From: an uncultured Bacteroidota bacterium | Lineage (GTDB): Bacteria > Bacteroidota > Bacteroidia > Bacteroidales > VadinHA17 | NCBI GenBank assembly: GCA_903844815.1 | Contig: CAIMVD010000037.1 | Location: 1-48,843, forward strand | Reading direction: 5' to 3' | Length of the DNA stretch: 48,843 nucleotides | Shown here: positions 1-7,299 of the stretch, piece by piece | How the letters are laid out: every line of letters starts with the position of its first letter | How positions within the stretch are numbered: position 1 is the first letter of the stretch | Program-made: the position numbers and the translations under genes | The notes under the pieces: model-generated | The model's input: only the letters and a program-made list of their open reading frames with translations | Database searches by the model: none | Told to the model about the DNA's origin: nothing

Positions 1-50
1 AGACGCTAAGTCTTACAAATAGCTTATTATTAATCAATTACCGTGGATCA

Positions 51-83
51 ACTTCGTGCCTTTGCGCCTTCGTGGCAAAAAAA
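51..83. repeat. Dispersed intergenic repeat, TTCGTG/TTTGCG type
   Basis: A run of near-repeats (ACTTCGTGCC, TTTGCGCC, TTCGTGGC) followed by A8 lies downstream of the acr3 stop. It codes for nothing I can see. The style matches short degenerate GTG/GCG repeats that recur between genes in environmental Bacteroidota; that comparison is from memory. Positions 1-50 hold nothing recognisable. Confidence 0.35.
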
Positions 84-130
84 AGACTTTTCGGAGTAGG
101 TTCAGTAATAAAAGTCAAAACTTACATTTT

Positions 131-232
131 AAATTTCTCTGTGCTTCTCTGTGTCTCTCTGTGTCTCTCTGTGTAACTAATAATTAAGAACTTACACAGA
201 GATCACTAAGTTTACACAGAGTTCCACAGAGG
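131..232. repeat. CTCTGTGTAA hairpin repeat, copy 1
   Basis: Tandem CTCTGTGTCT-like units (about 138-176) are followed by the inverted arm units TTACACAGAG (192-201), TTTACACAGAG and CCACAGAGG. The arms CTCTGTGTAA (167-176) and TTACACAGAG (192-201) pair perfectly around a 15-base loop. The right arm is clearly related to the repeat at 12438-12536: both contain GAACTTACACAGAG and end in CCACAGAGG. It sits at the 3' side of acr3 and may act as a terminator or mRNA-end structure; that role is inference. Confidence 0.7.
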
Positions 233-276
233 CTTTTTAAGACAGCCTTTTTATTTCAAAATACTCTGAGCATTAT

Positions 277-1350
277 TTATAATTCAACAAAAAATTTCTT
301 CTTTAGCTTAAGCGCTACATTAACAAGCATTATCATTACCGGCACTTCAACAAGCGGACCGATTACAGCAGTAAAGGCTTCGCCGGAGTTTATGCCGAAA
401 ACCGCAATCGCAACAGCAATTGCCAGTTCAAAATTATTGCTGGCTGCCGTAAACGAAAGTGTTGCCGTTTGTCCGTAGGTTGCGCCAGCTTTCCTGCTCA
501 TAAAAAAAGAGAACAGGAACATTGTCACAAAATAAATTATAAGGGGAATAGCTATCGCCACCACATCCAAAGGCAGTCTGACAATATATTCTCCCTTTAA
601 TGAAAACATTACTATAATTGTAAACAACAGGGCAATCAATGTTACCGGACTTATACGCGGGATAAACTTTGTATTGTACCAATCCTTGCTTTTTACTCTT
701 ATAAGGATAAACCTTGTAAGAAAGCCTGCAATAAATGGAATTCCAAGATAAATGAACACACTCCTGGCAATCTGGCTAATAGTAATATTCTCAACAACTG
801 TGCTGGTCGGCACACCAAACCATCCCGGCAAGACTGCGATAAAAACCCAGGCATAAACCGGGAAAAGCAAAACCTGAAAGATAGAATTAAAAGCAACCAG
901 CCCTGCACAGTATTCTGAATCCCCTTTTGCAAGGTCGTTCCATACAATTACCATTGCAATGCAACGGGCAAGGCCAATCATTATGATCCCATACATGTAC
1001 GGTAGGTTTGAATTGTCTTTTCCGGGAAAGATCTTAAAGAAAAGTATTGCCAGACCAAACATCAAAACAGGACCTATTATCCAGTTTTGCACCAGGGAAA
1101 GCCCCAGAATTTTAAAATTTCGAAAAACTCCTCCCAGTTCATCATATTTTACTTTTGCGAGAGGAGGGTACATCATCAAAATCAGACCAATGGCAATAGG
1201 GATATTAGTTGTACTCCCGGGAGATGATTTAAGTGAGTCCCAGAATTCGGCAATTGACGGGAAGAAATACCCGGAGAATACTCCTGTAAACATTGCCAGA
1301 AAAATCCAGAGAGTAAGATACCTGTCGAGAAATTTGAGCCTTGGCTTCAT
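277..1350 (-). CDS. acr3: Arsenite efflux permease, Acr3 family
   Basis: This 357-residue polytopic inner-membrane protein exports arsenite, driven by the proton gradient. About ten hydrophobic segments are visible. The family hallmark [15 protein letters not shown] (about residues 127-141) contains the conserved Cys implicated in As(III) handling in Acr3 proteins. A second conserved region, [14 protein letters not shown], lies near residue 305, and the length is normal for the family. It is the last gene of a leftward operon: the arsM stop is 38 bases upstream, preceded by arsC. ArsR control is likely through the operator at 2903-2922. The start at 1350 is supported by the family N terminus ([15 protein letters not shown]). 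The product is confident; preference for As(III) over Sb(III) cannot be read from the sequence. Confidence 0.95.
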   Translation of the reverse strand: MKPRLKFLDRYLTLWIFLAMFTGVFSGYFFPSIAEFWDSLKSSPGSTTNIPIAIGLILMMYPPLAKVKYDELGGVFRNFKILGLSLVQNWIIGPVLMFGLAILFFKIFPGKDNSNLPYMYGIIMIGLARCIAMVIVWNDLAKGDSEYCAGLVAFNSIFQVLLFPVYAWVFIAVLPGWFGVPTSTVVENITISQIARSVFIYLGIPFIAGFLTRFILIRVKSKDWYNTKFIPRISPVTLIALLFTIIVMFSLKGEYIVRLPLDVVAIAIPLIIYFVTMFLFSFFMSRKAGATYGQTATLSFTAASNNFELAIAVAIAVFGINSGEAFTAVIGPLVEVPVMIMLVNVALKLKKKFFVEL

Positions 1351-1388
1351 GTGGTTTCTTTATTATTGTGATTAATGAGGTGGTAAGA

Positions 1389-2195
1389 TCAACCCAGTCT
1401 TTCTGCTGATACCGTTATGCTGAAAATTCCTGTTTCACCTGCTTTGTACGAGTTTAATTCAGCAGGATGATTGTACTCCGCCAGTAATGATTCGGGGAGC
1501 TTAATTTCCTTCTGTTTATGTACTTTCGCATTAATGAATCCCGCGTCTGCTATAATTTTCAGGTATTCGTTCATTTCGCTGGCCCCTGAAACGCATCCTG
1601 CATACAACTCTGCATCTTTCTGCATTTTTTCTGAGAGTGAGCCTTTAATGACCACATCGGACACGCAAAAGTGTGCCCCGGGCTTAAGAACTCTGAAGAT
1701 CTCACGGAATGCCAAAGATTTATCAGGAACCAGATTCAGCACGCAATTTGAGATAACCACATCAAACAATTTTTCATCAAATGGCATTTCTTCAATATCA
1801 CCAAGTACAAATCCGACATTTTTAAAGCCAAGTTTCAGGCAGTTTTGCCTGGCTTTCATTATCATTGGTTCAGTCATGTCAAGTCCGGTTACCATACCGG
1901 TTTCGCCAACTATGGCCCTTGCAACGAAACAATCATTACCTGCGCCGCTGCCTAGGTCAAGTACCTGATCTCCCTCCCTTATTCCGGCAAAATCAGTTGG
2001 TATGCCGCAGCCAAGGTTCATGTCGGCATCGGGATTGTATCCTTCTTTTTTTTCATAGCTTTCGCTGAAGACAGTATAATCCACCTCAGGTCCGCAGCAT
2101 GATGAACTACAGCATGATGGTTTTTCATCACCAGTCTGCATAGCAATCCTGCCGTACTTTTCTTTTACAATGATTTTAAGTTCACCCGGGTTCAT
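1389..2195 (-). CDS. arsM: Arsenite S-adenosylmethionine methyltransferase
   Basis: A 268-residue cytosolic class I SAM methyltransferase that methylates trivalent arsenic. The SAM-binding motif I is VLDLGSGAGNDCFVAR (about residues 77-92). Cysteines expected of ArsM are present in the motif-I loop (GNDC), in SNCVLNL (about 151) and in YAGCVSGA (about 200). The N-terminal CC-SSS-CC cluster (about residues 28-34) is another arsenic-binding feature common in bacterial ArsM. Its ATG overlaps the arsC stop (ATGA), so the two are probably translationally coupled. Acr3 follows, so the operon offers both methylation and export of As(III). Function is known for the family, not shown here. Confidence 0.94.
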   Translation of the reverse strand: MNPGELKIIVKEKYGRIAMQTGDEKPSCCSSSCCGPEVDYTVFSESYEKKEGYNPDADMNLGCGIPTDFAGIREGDQVLDLGSGAGNDCFVARAIVGETGMVTGLDMTEPMIMKARQNCLKLGFKNVGFVLGDIEEMPFDEKLFDVVISNCVLNLVPDKSLAFREIFRVLKPGAHFCVSDVVIKGSLSEKMQKDAELYAGCVSGASEMNEYLKIIADAGFINAKVHKQKEIKLPESLLAEYNHPAELNSYKAGETGIFSITVSAERLG

Positions 2196-2617
2196 AGTTT
2201 TTTTCTTAATTCGGTTTCATACAGCCTGTAAAATTCATCCCTGATATCATTCCTGATCCTGTAAAACTCATTAATGACTTCGGTGTAGTTTCCTTTGGTT
2301 TCGGAAGGATCTTCAAATCCGATATGCAACCTGTGCCTGACTTTGCCGGGGAAAACCGGGCATGTTTCATTGGCATGGTCACATACTGTTATTACATAAT
2401 CCCATTCATCGTTCAGATATTGATCGACATTGACGGGCTTGTGATGACTGATGTCGATCCCGTCTTTTTTCATGACATCTACTGCCATTGGATTTACGCG
2501 TAATGCAGGTTCGGTTCCTGCTGAAAACACCTTTATCTTTTTGTCGAACGACTGCAGAAAACCATGTGCCATCTGGCTGCGGCAACTATTTCCGGTGCAT
2601 AAAATGAGTACCTTCAT
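2192..2617 (-). CDS. arsC: Arsenate reductase, low-molecular-weight phosphatase type
   Basis: A 141-residue cytosolic enzyme reducing As(V) to As(III), using thioredoxin as electron donor in this family. The N terminus MKVLILCTGNSCRSQMAHG is the P-loop CX5R motif, with nucleophile Cys8 and Arg14. The pair of resolving cysteines appears in VITVCDHANETCPVFPG (Cys80 and Cys87 approximately). The length fits the thioredoxin-coupled class rather than the shorter glutaredoxin-coupled or Spx-like class. It overlaps arsM by four bases and is preceded by a small lipoprotein ORF ending three bases upstream. The thioredoxin-like proteins in the divergent operon are possible reductants; that link is inference. 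Confidence 0.96.
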   Translation of the reverse strand: MKVLILCTGNSCRSQMAHGFLQSFDKKIKVFSAGTEPALRVNPMAVDVMKKDGIDISHHKPVNVDQYLNDEWDYVITVCDHANETCPVFPGKVRHRLHIGFEDPSETKGNYTEVINEFYRIRNDIRDEFYRLYETELRKKL

Positions 2618-2620
2618 AAC

Positions 2621-2773
2621 TTATCTTTTATTTTGAGTTTCGCAAGGACAGGGAACAGCTTTGATTTTTTTGTGCTTGTAATGAGTGGCACAACTAACGT
2701 CAGTTATTAAAACAGTAAAGAGGAGAATAAGGATTCTGATTATTCGGTTCTTAGTTTTCAGTTGTTGATCCAT
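2621..2773 (-). CDS. Small putative lipoprotein, first gene of ars operon
   Basis: A 50-codon ORF beginning MDQQLKTKNR, followed by a hydrophobic stretch (IIRILILLFTVLITDVSC) that ends in a possible lipobox Cys at residue 28, and a basic tail ending AVPCPCETQNKR. It ends three bases before the arsC start and is the first reading frame after the ars promoter, so it very likely shares that transcript. The CPC motif near the C terminus could bind a thiophilic metal, but this is speculation. I cannot name a family. Asp at position -3 of the lipobox is atypical, so lipidation is uncertain. The main support is position, hydrophobicity profile and tight spacing. Confidence 0.6.
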   Translation of the reverse strand: MDQQLKTKNRIIRILILLFTVLITDVSCATHYKHKKIKAVPCPCETQNKR

Positions 2774-2889
2774 ATTTAAGGGTTAGGTCTCAAAAATACT
2801 ATTACATAATGTATTTACCGGCTTTTAAATTACAATTGTTTTCATGAGTTCCTGAAACATACCTGCAGAATCCTGAATCATTTTCATCG

Positions 2890-2922
2890 CAAATATAAAT
2901 ACATTTCGTATATTCGCGAAAT
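2890..2922. promoter_or_regulatory. Divergent ars promoters with ArsR-type operator
   Basis: The inverted repeat ATTTCGTATATTCGCGAAAT (2903-2922) has arms ATTTCG and CGAAAT. On the minus strand TTTC (2921-2918), a 20-base spacer and TATATTTG (2897-2890) match a Bacteroidota -33/-7 promoter reading into the lipoprotein-arsC-arsM-acr3 operon. On the plus strand TATATTCG (2909-2916) is a fair -7 box for arsR. The palindrome covers the -33 and spacer of one promoter and the -7 of the other, as expected if the adjacent ArsR represses both. The site also resembles 8548-8563. Confidence 0.65.
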
Positions 2923-2946
2923 ACAAACATGAAATAGTTTCAGGAC

Positions 2947-3294
2947 ATGGTCAAGAAAATTGAATTTGATCCGGACATAGTACAAATTGCCAGAATATCA
3001 AAGGCTCTTAGTCATCCGGTCAGAGTATATATACTTCAAAAGCTTTCCAAAATGGACTCATGTTGTTACAGCGGTAATCTTGTTGAAGAGCTTCCTGTAG
3101 GCCGGTCTACACTATCGCAACATTTAAAGGAATTGAAATACTCCGGATTAATACAGGGAGAGATTAATCCTCCTTATATAAAATACTGCATAAACAGGGA
3201 AAACTGGGATAAGGCAAAAAAATTGCTTGGTGATTTCCTTGATGAAAATGAGCCAGTGGTTGAAGCAGGAAATGGCTCCTGTCAGGAAATTTAA
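2947..3294 (+). CDS. arsR: ArsR/SmtB-family metalloregulator
   Basis: A 115-residue winged-helix repressor. The ArsR core starts with AISKALSHPVRVYILQKLSK (about residues 15-34), followed by the recognition-helix region VGRSTLSQHLKELKYSGLIQGE. The vicinal pair in MDSCCYSG (residues about 37-44) is well placed to be the As(III)/Sb(III) sensor, a type-1-like CC site; a third Cys occurs in the wing (IKYCINRE) and another in the C-terminal tail (GSCQEI). It is the first gene of the rightward operon and faces the arsC-arsM-acr3 operon across the palindrome at 2903-2922. It most likely represses both operons and is released by As(III); regulation is inferred from position. Confidence 0.92.
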   Translation: MVKKIEFDPDIVQIARISKALSHPVRVYILQKLSKMDSCCYSGNLVEELPVGRSTLSQHLKELKYSGLIQGEINPPYIKYCINRENWDKAKKLLGDFLDENEPVVEAGNGSCQEI

Positions 3295-3329
3295 ATTAAT
3301 TATTAATATAAATGCAGAAGCACACTTGT

Positions 3330-3569
3330 ATGGAAATAAAGATATTAGGTCCCGGCTGTCAAAAGTGTAAAACACTTGAGAAGGTGACAAGAGAAGTTGT
3401 TAGCGAAATGGGTCTTACTGCCGAGATAAGCAAAGAGGAAGACATTATGAAAATAATGAGCTATGGGATAATGAATACTCCAGGCTTTGTGATAAACGGA
3501 AAGGTAATATTCAGTGGCAGGGTTCCGTCTTCAAAAGAAATAAAGGAAATAATTGCTAAAAATCAATAG
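3330..3569 (+). CDS. Small thioredoxin-fold redox protein (TM0996/MTH895 type)
   Basis: A 79-residue cytosolic thioredoxin-like protein with active site GPGCQKC (residues about 7-13) and the cis-Pro region MNTPGFVINGKVIFSGRVP. Length and motifs match the small redox-active disulfide family. I prefer the ATG at 3330 (MEIKILGPGC), where the family normally starts; an in-frame ATG at 3312 would add six residues (MQKHTC). It lies between arsR and the ArsF/ArsG-like pair and may be the third member (ArsE-like) of an arsEFG-type set, reported in Shewanella for reduction and efflux of nitroaromatic arsenicals. It could equally supply electrons to ArsC; the partner is not visible. Confidence 0.82.
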   Translation: MEIKILGPGCQKCKTLEKVTREVVSEMGLTAEISKEEDIMKIMSYGIMNTPGFVINGKVIFSGRVPSSKEIKEIIAKNQ

Positions 3570-3580
3570 ATACAATTAAC

Positions 3581-4009
3581 ATGAAAAACCTGAAATTAGT
3601 ATTTGTCTTTTTATTGTTGCTCCAGTTTATGTCATGCAATGCGCAGCCCGGGAAAAAGGAAGTAAAATCAGCTGACAGTTCTTCAGATAAGATTGAAGCC
3701 TATTATTTCCATTTCACGGCACGGTGCACTACCTGTAAGACCATTGAGGCTAATGCTAAAGAGAATCTGGAGGTGCTTTATCCCAATCAAATGAAAGCGG
3801 GGCTTATCACATTCAGGTCATTGAACCTTGATGAAGAATCAAATAAAGCGATAGCTGAAAAGCTTGGCGTATCAGGCCAGACGCTTTTATTGGTAAAAGG
3901 CGATCAGAAAGTGAATCTTACGAATGAGGGTTTTATGTATGCAGTTGTAAAGCCTGAAAAATTCAAGGAGATTATTAATGAAAAGGTTGATGGCCTGCTT
4001 ATCAAATAA
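3581..4009 (+). CDS. ArsF-like thioredoxin-fold lipoprotein
   Basis: A 142-residue secreted protein with a signal peptide ending in a lipobox (LLLLQFMSCNAQ, Cys19), so it is probably anchored on the periplasmic side of a membrane. The mature part starts YYFHFTARCTTCKTIEANA, a CTTC thioredoxin-type active site, and ends with KFKEIINEKVDGLL. Small proteins of this pattern beside a CcdA-like permease are annotated as ArsF-family, subunits proposed in nitrophenylarsenical reduction. Its stop is four bases before the ArsG-like gene. Being lipidated, it could receive electrons from that CcdA-type protein. The thioredoxin fold is secure; the arsenical substrate is by homology and context only. Confidence 0.8.
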   Translation: MKNLKLVFVFLLLLQFMSCNAQPGKKEVKSADSSSDKIEAYYFHFTARCTTCKTIEANAKENLEVLYPNQMKAGLITFRSLNLDEESNKAIAEKLGVSGQTLLLVKGDQKVNLTNEGFMYAVVKPEKFKEIINEKVDGLLIK

Positions 4010-4013
4010 CTGA

Positions 4014-4712
4014 ATGGAATTTCTGACGGACCTTCTCGATAACAGCACTATGCCATGGCTCTCGGCACTGCTGCTGGGTTTAATGACTGCGATTAGCCCC
4101 TGTCCCATGGCTACCAACATTACTGCCATAGGATTTATAAGTAAGGATCTTGACAATCGCAACAGGGTCTTCTTTAACGGGTTATTTTATACTCTTGGCA
4201 GAGCGATTACATACACGGTACTGGCTTTAATAATTTTCCTTGGTATTGACCAGCTTAAATTTTCCGGTTTTTTTCAAAGGTACGGCGAAAAATTTATTGG
4301 ACCTCTGCTCATTATAATCGGGTTATTCATGCTTGATGTATTTAGGATTAATTTTCCGGGTTTTGGAAGGTTGACCTGGGGCATGCAGAAGAAAACCAGA
4401 TGGAGTTATCTGGATGCAGTCTTGCTTGGATTGGTATTTGCCCTGGCATTTTGTCCCTACAGCGGAGTTTTGTATTTCGGAATGTTAGTCCCCATGACGG
4501 TAGCCAGTTCTTCCGGTCTTTACCTCCCTGTTATTTTTGCAGTTGCCACAGGAATACCTGTGATTATTCTTGCCTGGGTACTTGCATATACAGTTTCCGG
4601 AGTTGGATTGGTCTATAATAGAATCAAATCATTTGAACTATGGTTCAGGCGTCTGATATCGGTTCTGTTTATTTTAGTGGGCATCTATTATATCATAAGA
4701 GTTTATTTTTAA
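4014..4712 (+). CDS. CcdA/DsbD-like permease, ArsG-like
   Basis: A 232-residue inner-membrane protein with six probable transmembrane helices. The two halves carry cysteine motifs typical of the CcdA/DsbD core: MTAISPCPMATN (Cys about 30) and LVFALAFCPYSGVLYFG (Cys about 149). CcdA proteins shuttle electrons across the membrane to periplasmic thioredoxin-fold partners, and the ArsF-like lipoprotein directly upstream is a natural partner. The neighbourhood (ArsR, thioredoxin, ArsF-like, this gene) fits the ArsG family, described as efflux permeases for aminoaromatic arsenicals. From sequence alone I cannot decide between electron transport and arsenical efflux. Confidence 0.82.
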   Translation: MEFLTDLLDNSTMPWLSALLLGLMTAISPCPMATNITAIGFISKDLDNRNRVFFNGLFYTLGRAITYTVLALIIFLGIDQLKFSGFFQRYGEKFIGPLLIIIGLFMLDVFRINFPGFGRLTWGMQKKTRWSYLDAVLLGLVFALAFCPYSGVLYFGMLVPMTVASSSGLYLPVIFAVATGIPVIILAWVLAYTVSGVGLVYNRIKSFELWFRRLISVLFILVGIYYIIRVYF

Positions 4713-4762
4713 GTTTTTCTATTATCATTTCTTTTTTGCCAGTAATATCAAAATCAAATTCA

Positions 4763-5809
4763 ATGCGGACCAATATTTTACCGGATAAAGTGAGTAGGAA
4801 TAGCACACTTTGGTATTCAGGAATATTCCTGATAATATGGGTGGTTCTATACAATAATCTTAAGACGATTACTGATTTTTTGACAGAGAGTGTTTTTGGA
4901 CTCAAGGCAGGGACTCATCTTACTGAAGCGATCCGGTTTTTTATTTTCGAATTTCCTAAAGTAATTATGCTGCTAACACTCATTGTGTTTTTCGTTGGAA
5001 TAATCCGATCGTATTTTTCTCCTGAAAAAACCAGGAAAATGCTTGAAGGCAAAAGGACCTTCACCGGCAATGTTATGGCCTCCTCTCTTGGTATAGTAAC
5101 TCCATTTTGTTCCTGTTCTGCGATACCTCTTTTCCTGGGTTTCATGGAAGCCGGAATTCCCCTTGGGATTACCTTTTCATTCCTGATTGCAGCTCCTATG
5201 ATTAATGAAGTTGCTGTAATTCTCTTATTCGGAATGTTTGGGTGGAAAACAGCACTTATATATGTTTCAACAGGTCTGTTTATTGCAATAACAGCTGGTT
5301 GGGTAATAGGAAAGCTTAAACTTGAAAAATGGGTCGAGGAATGGGTGTATAGTACGAAATTCGGCGAATCAAATGTTATTGAAGAGAAGATTAATCTTCA
5401 GGGGAGAATTAGGTTTGGCTATGAAGCAGTTAAAGAAATAGTTGGAAAGGTATGGATTTATGTAGCTCTTGGTATTGCAGTTGGCGCCGGGGCACATGGT
5501 TTTGTTCCGGAAGAGTTTATGGCTTCGATTATGGGAAAATCGGCCTGGTACAGTGTTCCTCTGTCAGTTCTGATAGGTGTGCCGCTTTATTCAAATGCTG
5601 CAGGTATAATTCCTATTGTATCGGTATTAATCGAAAAAGGAGCATCGCTCGGAACAGCTCTGGCATTCATGATGGCTGTAATCGGGCTGTCTCTTCCCGA
5701 AATGATTATCCTCAGAAAAGTACTGAAGATGCCGCTAATTTTAGTTTTTGTTGGAGTTGTATCGACAGGCATAATATTGGTAGGATACCTTTTCAATTAT
5801 GTTTTCTGA
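4763..5809 (+). CDS. Permease, UPF0718/YraQ (ArsP-related) family
   Basis: A 348-residue polytopic membrane protein. The diagnostic motif VTPFCSCSAIPLFLGF (about residues 111-126) with paired cysteines, followed by AAPMINEVAVILLFGMFG, marks the UPF0718/YraQ permease family. ArsP, the trivalent organoarsenical exporter, belongs to the same broad group and uses conserved cysteines. I chose the ATG at 4763 (MRTNILPDK); the frame is open back to 4640, but that would overlap the upstream gene by over 70 bases. It lies in the rightward ars operon, so export of an arsenical is the simplest guess. Its exact substrate is unknown. Confidence 0.85.
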   Translation: MRTNILPDKVSRNSTLWYSGIFLIIWVVLYNNLKTITDFLTESVFGLKAGTHLTEAIRFFIFEFPKVIMLLTLIVFFVGIIRSYFSPEKTRKMLEGKRTFTGNVMASSLGIVTPFCSCSAIPLFLGFMEAGIPLGITFSFLIAAPMINEVAVILLFGMFGWKTALIYVSTGLFIAITAGWVIGKLKLEKWVEEWVYSTKFGESNVIEEKINLQGRIRFGYEAVKEIVGKVWIYVALGIAVGAGAHGFVPEEFMASIMGKSAWYSVPLSVLIGVPLYSNAAGIIPIVSVLIEKGASLGTALAFMMAVIGLSLPEMIILRKVLKMPLILVFVGVVSTGIILVGYLFNYVF

Positions 5810-5890
5810 TTCTGAGGAAAATCCAATGAGGTAATTTTATCACAACTAACTGACAATACTGGTTTTAAAAGAATTGTTTAAAACTGAAAA

Positions 5891-6127
5891 ATGGAAAAGT
5901 TCAAATATCTTGATTCAATTACAATTGAATTGGCCGCAATAGCAGCATCAATTGCAGGAGGATGCCGACCATGCCTCGATTACCATTTTAAAAAGGCTCT
6001 TGAATCAGGTTGTACTCCTGATCAGATAAAGGAAGCTGTTGAACTGGGGAAAATGATCAGACAACGACCTATAACAGACATTTATGAACATGCTGATAAA
6101 CTTATAAAAAATGAAAATGAATCTTAA
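5891..6127 (+). CDS. Small AhpD/carboxymuconolactone-decarboxylase-like protein
   Basis: A 78-residue all-helical protein with GCRPCLDYHFKKA (residues about 24-36), a CxxCxxxH motif as in the AhpD active site. AhpD-type proteins are thiol-disulfide adaptors or peroxidases; this one is shorter than full AhpD (about 170) and corresponds to a single repeat. It follows two membrane permeases and precedes a thioredoxin-like lipoprotein whose start overlaps its 3' end by 11 to 17 bases. The recurrence of CxxC proteins in this operon (four of eight genes) suggests a thiol-redox role in arsenic handling; that is inference. Similar short CMD proteins are seen in bacterial ars clusters, from memory. 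Confidence 0.75.
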   Translation: MEKFKYLDSITIELAAIAASIAGGCRPCLDYHFKKALESGCTPDQIKEAVELGKMIRQRPITDIYEHADKLIKNENES

Positions 6128-6524
6128 ATCGGGGAAAACAGGTACCATAATTTTATTGACATTTTTTTTATTCTTAACCGGCTGCAATCAAGGTACGAAG
6201 ACAACTTCATTAAATGACACTTCTGCAAACACTGAGGCCGTATTTAAAGTAACTTTTATTGAGCTTGGTTCTGTTCGCTGCATACCCTGTCAGCAAATGC
6301 AGACAGTAATGAAATCTATTGAGCAGAAATACGCAAGCCAGGTAAAAGTCATCTTTTATGATGTCTGGACCGATGCAGGTTCTCCCTATGGCAAACAATA
6401 TGGTATCAACGCAATTCCAACCCAGATATTCCTTGATGAAACAGGTAAAGAGTACTTCAGGCATGAAGGGTTTTTTCCTGAGGAAGAACTTGTAAAGATA
6501 TTGAACCAGAAAGGTGTAAAATAG
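6111..6524 (+). CDS. Thioredoxin-family lipoprotein
   Basis: A 137-residue secreted protein. A signal peptide ends in a lipobox (LTFFLFLTGCNQG, Cys25), and the thioredoxin fold follows with active site ELGSVRCIPCQQMQ (CIPC, about residues 56-59) and cis-Pro in YGINAIPTQIFLD (about 107). It resembles periplasmic thioredoxins acting in disulfide reduction. The first Met is at 6111 and a second at 6117; either overlaps the 3' end of the preceding AhpD-like gene, which implies coupling. A partner could again be the CcdA-like membrane protein at 4014-4712. The specific client is unknown. Confidence 0.85.
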   Translation: MKMNLKSGKTGTIILLTFFLFLTGCNQGTKTTSLNDTSANTEAVFKVTFIELGSVRCIPCQQMQTVMKSIEQKYASQVKVIFYDVWTDAGSPYGKQYGINAIPTQIFLDETGKEYFRHEGFFPEEELVKILNQKGVK

Positions 6525-6599
6525 GTCATATATTTAGGTGAACTATTTGATTTAGCATAACAATCTGCCTGAAGGATTTTATCTATCTTGTTTTATAAA

Positions 6600-7259
6600 A
6601 TGACAAATTCTGAAAAAAGTCTCTATACAAAAGCTTATTGGCTAAGTATTTTTACAATTTTCTATAATATTTTAGAAGGGATTGTTTCGATGGTCCTGGG
6701 CTATAAAGACGAAACTCTTAGCCTGTTTGGGTTCGGAGCTGACAGTTTCATTGAAGTGATGTCAGGCGTTGGAATAGCTATGATGGTTCTGCGCATCAGA
6801 CAAAATCCTGACAGTCCCAAAAGCGGGTTTGAAAAAACTGCTCTAAAAATAACGGGTACAGGTTTCTACCTTTTATCGGCAGGTTTGATAGCCGGTATAG
6901 TATTAAATATCATTAACCATAATAAACCTGAAACCACTATCTGGGGAGTAATAATCTCCCTTATTTCAATTGCAGTAATGTTATGGCTGATCAAAGCCAA
7001 AGGAAACGTTGGCCTGAAGTTACATTCGGACCCTATGATAGCTGATGCGAACTGTACAAAAATTTGTGTTTACATGTCATTGGTCCTGCTAACATCCAGT
7101 CTTGTCTATGAGCTGACAGGGTTTGTTTATGCAGATGCCATTGGAGCAGCAGGACTTACATACTTTTCAATATCGGAAGGTCGCGAAGCCTTTGAAAAGG
7201 CAGGGGGTAAAGATTGCAATTGCCGTGATCACTGCGAAAAGACGCACGATCCTGCTTAG
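6600..7259 (+). CDS. Cation-efflux-like membrane protein with Cys/His tail
   Basis: A 219-residue membrane protein with about six transmembrane segments that looks like the membrane domain of cation diffusion facilitators: LFGFGADSFIEVMSGVGIAMM carries the acidic residues of the helix II metal site, and YADAIGAAGLTYFSISEGREAF the matching helix V region. It lacks the usual cytosolic CDF domain and instead ends CNCRDHCEKTHDPA, a short Cys/His cluster that could bind a soft metal. I start at the ATG at 6600; a TTG at 6588 would add four residues. It closes the rightward ars operon. Its substrate is unknown; related proteins are usually named cation transporter. Confidence 0.8.
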   Translation: MTNSEKSLYTKAYWLSIFTIFYNILEGIVSMVLGYKDETLSLFGFGADSFIEVMSGVGIAMMVLRIRQNPDSPKSGFEKTALKITGTGFYLLSAGLIAGIVLNIINHNKPETTIWGVIISLISIAVMLWLIKAKGNVGLKLHSDPMIADANCTKICVYMSLVLLTSSLVYELTGFVYADAIGAAGLTYFSISEGREAFEKAGGKDCNCRDHCEKTHDPA

Positions 7260-7299
7260 CCTGAATGAGGGTTTAAAGACTTTCGAACCGTAAGATTTT

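Noticed and set aside
959-1375. 138-codon open frame antisense to acr3
   Set aside because: It mirrors the acr3 coding strand, has no recognisable motif, and acr3 on the other strand is certain.
1471-1968. 165-codon open frame antisense to arsM
   Set aside because: Shadow of a confidently identified gene; low-complexity Ser-rich product.
4640-4762. Extended N terminus of the UPF0718 permease
   Set aside because: It would overlap the ArsG-like gene by over 70 bases; the ATG at 4763 fits the family start.
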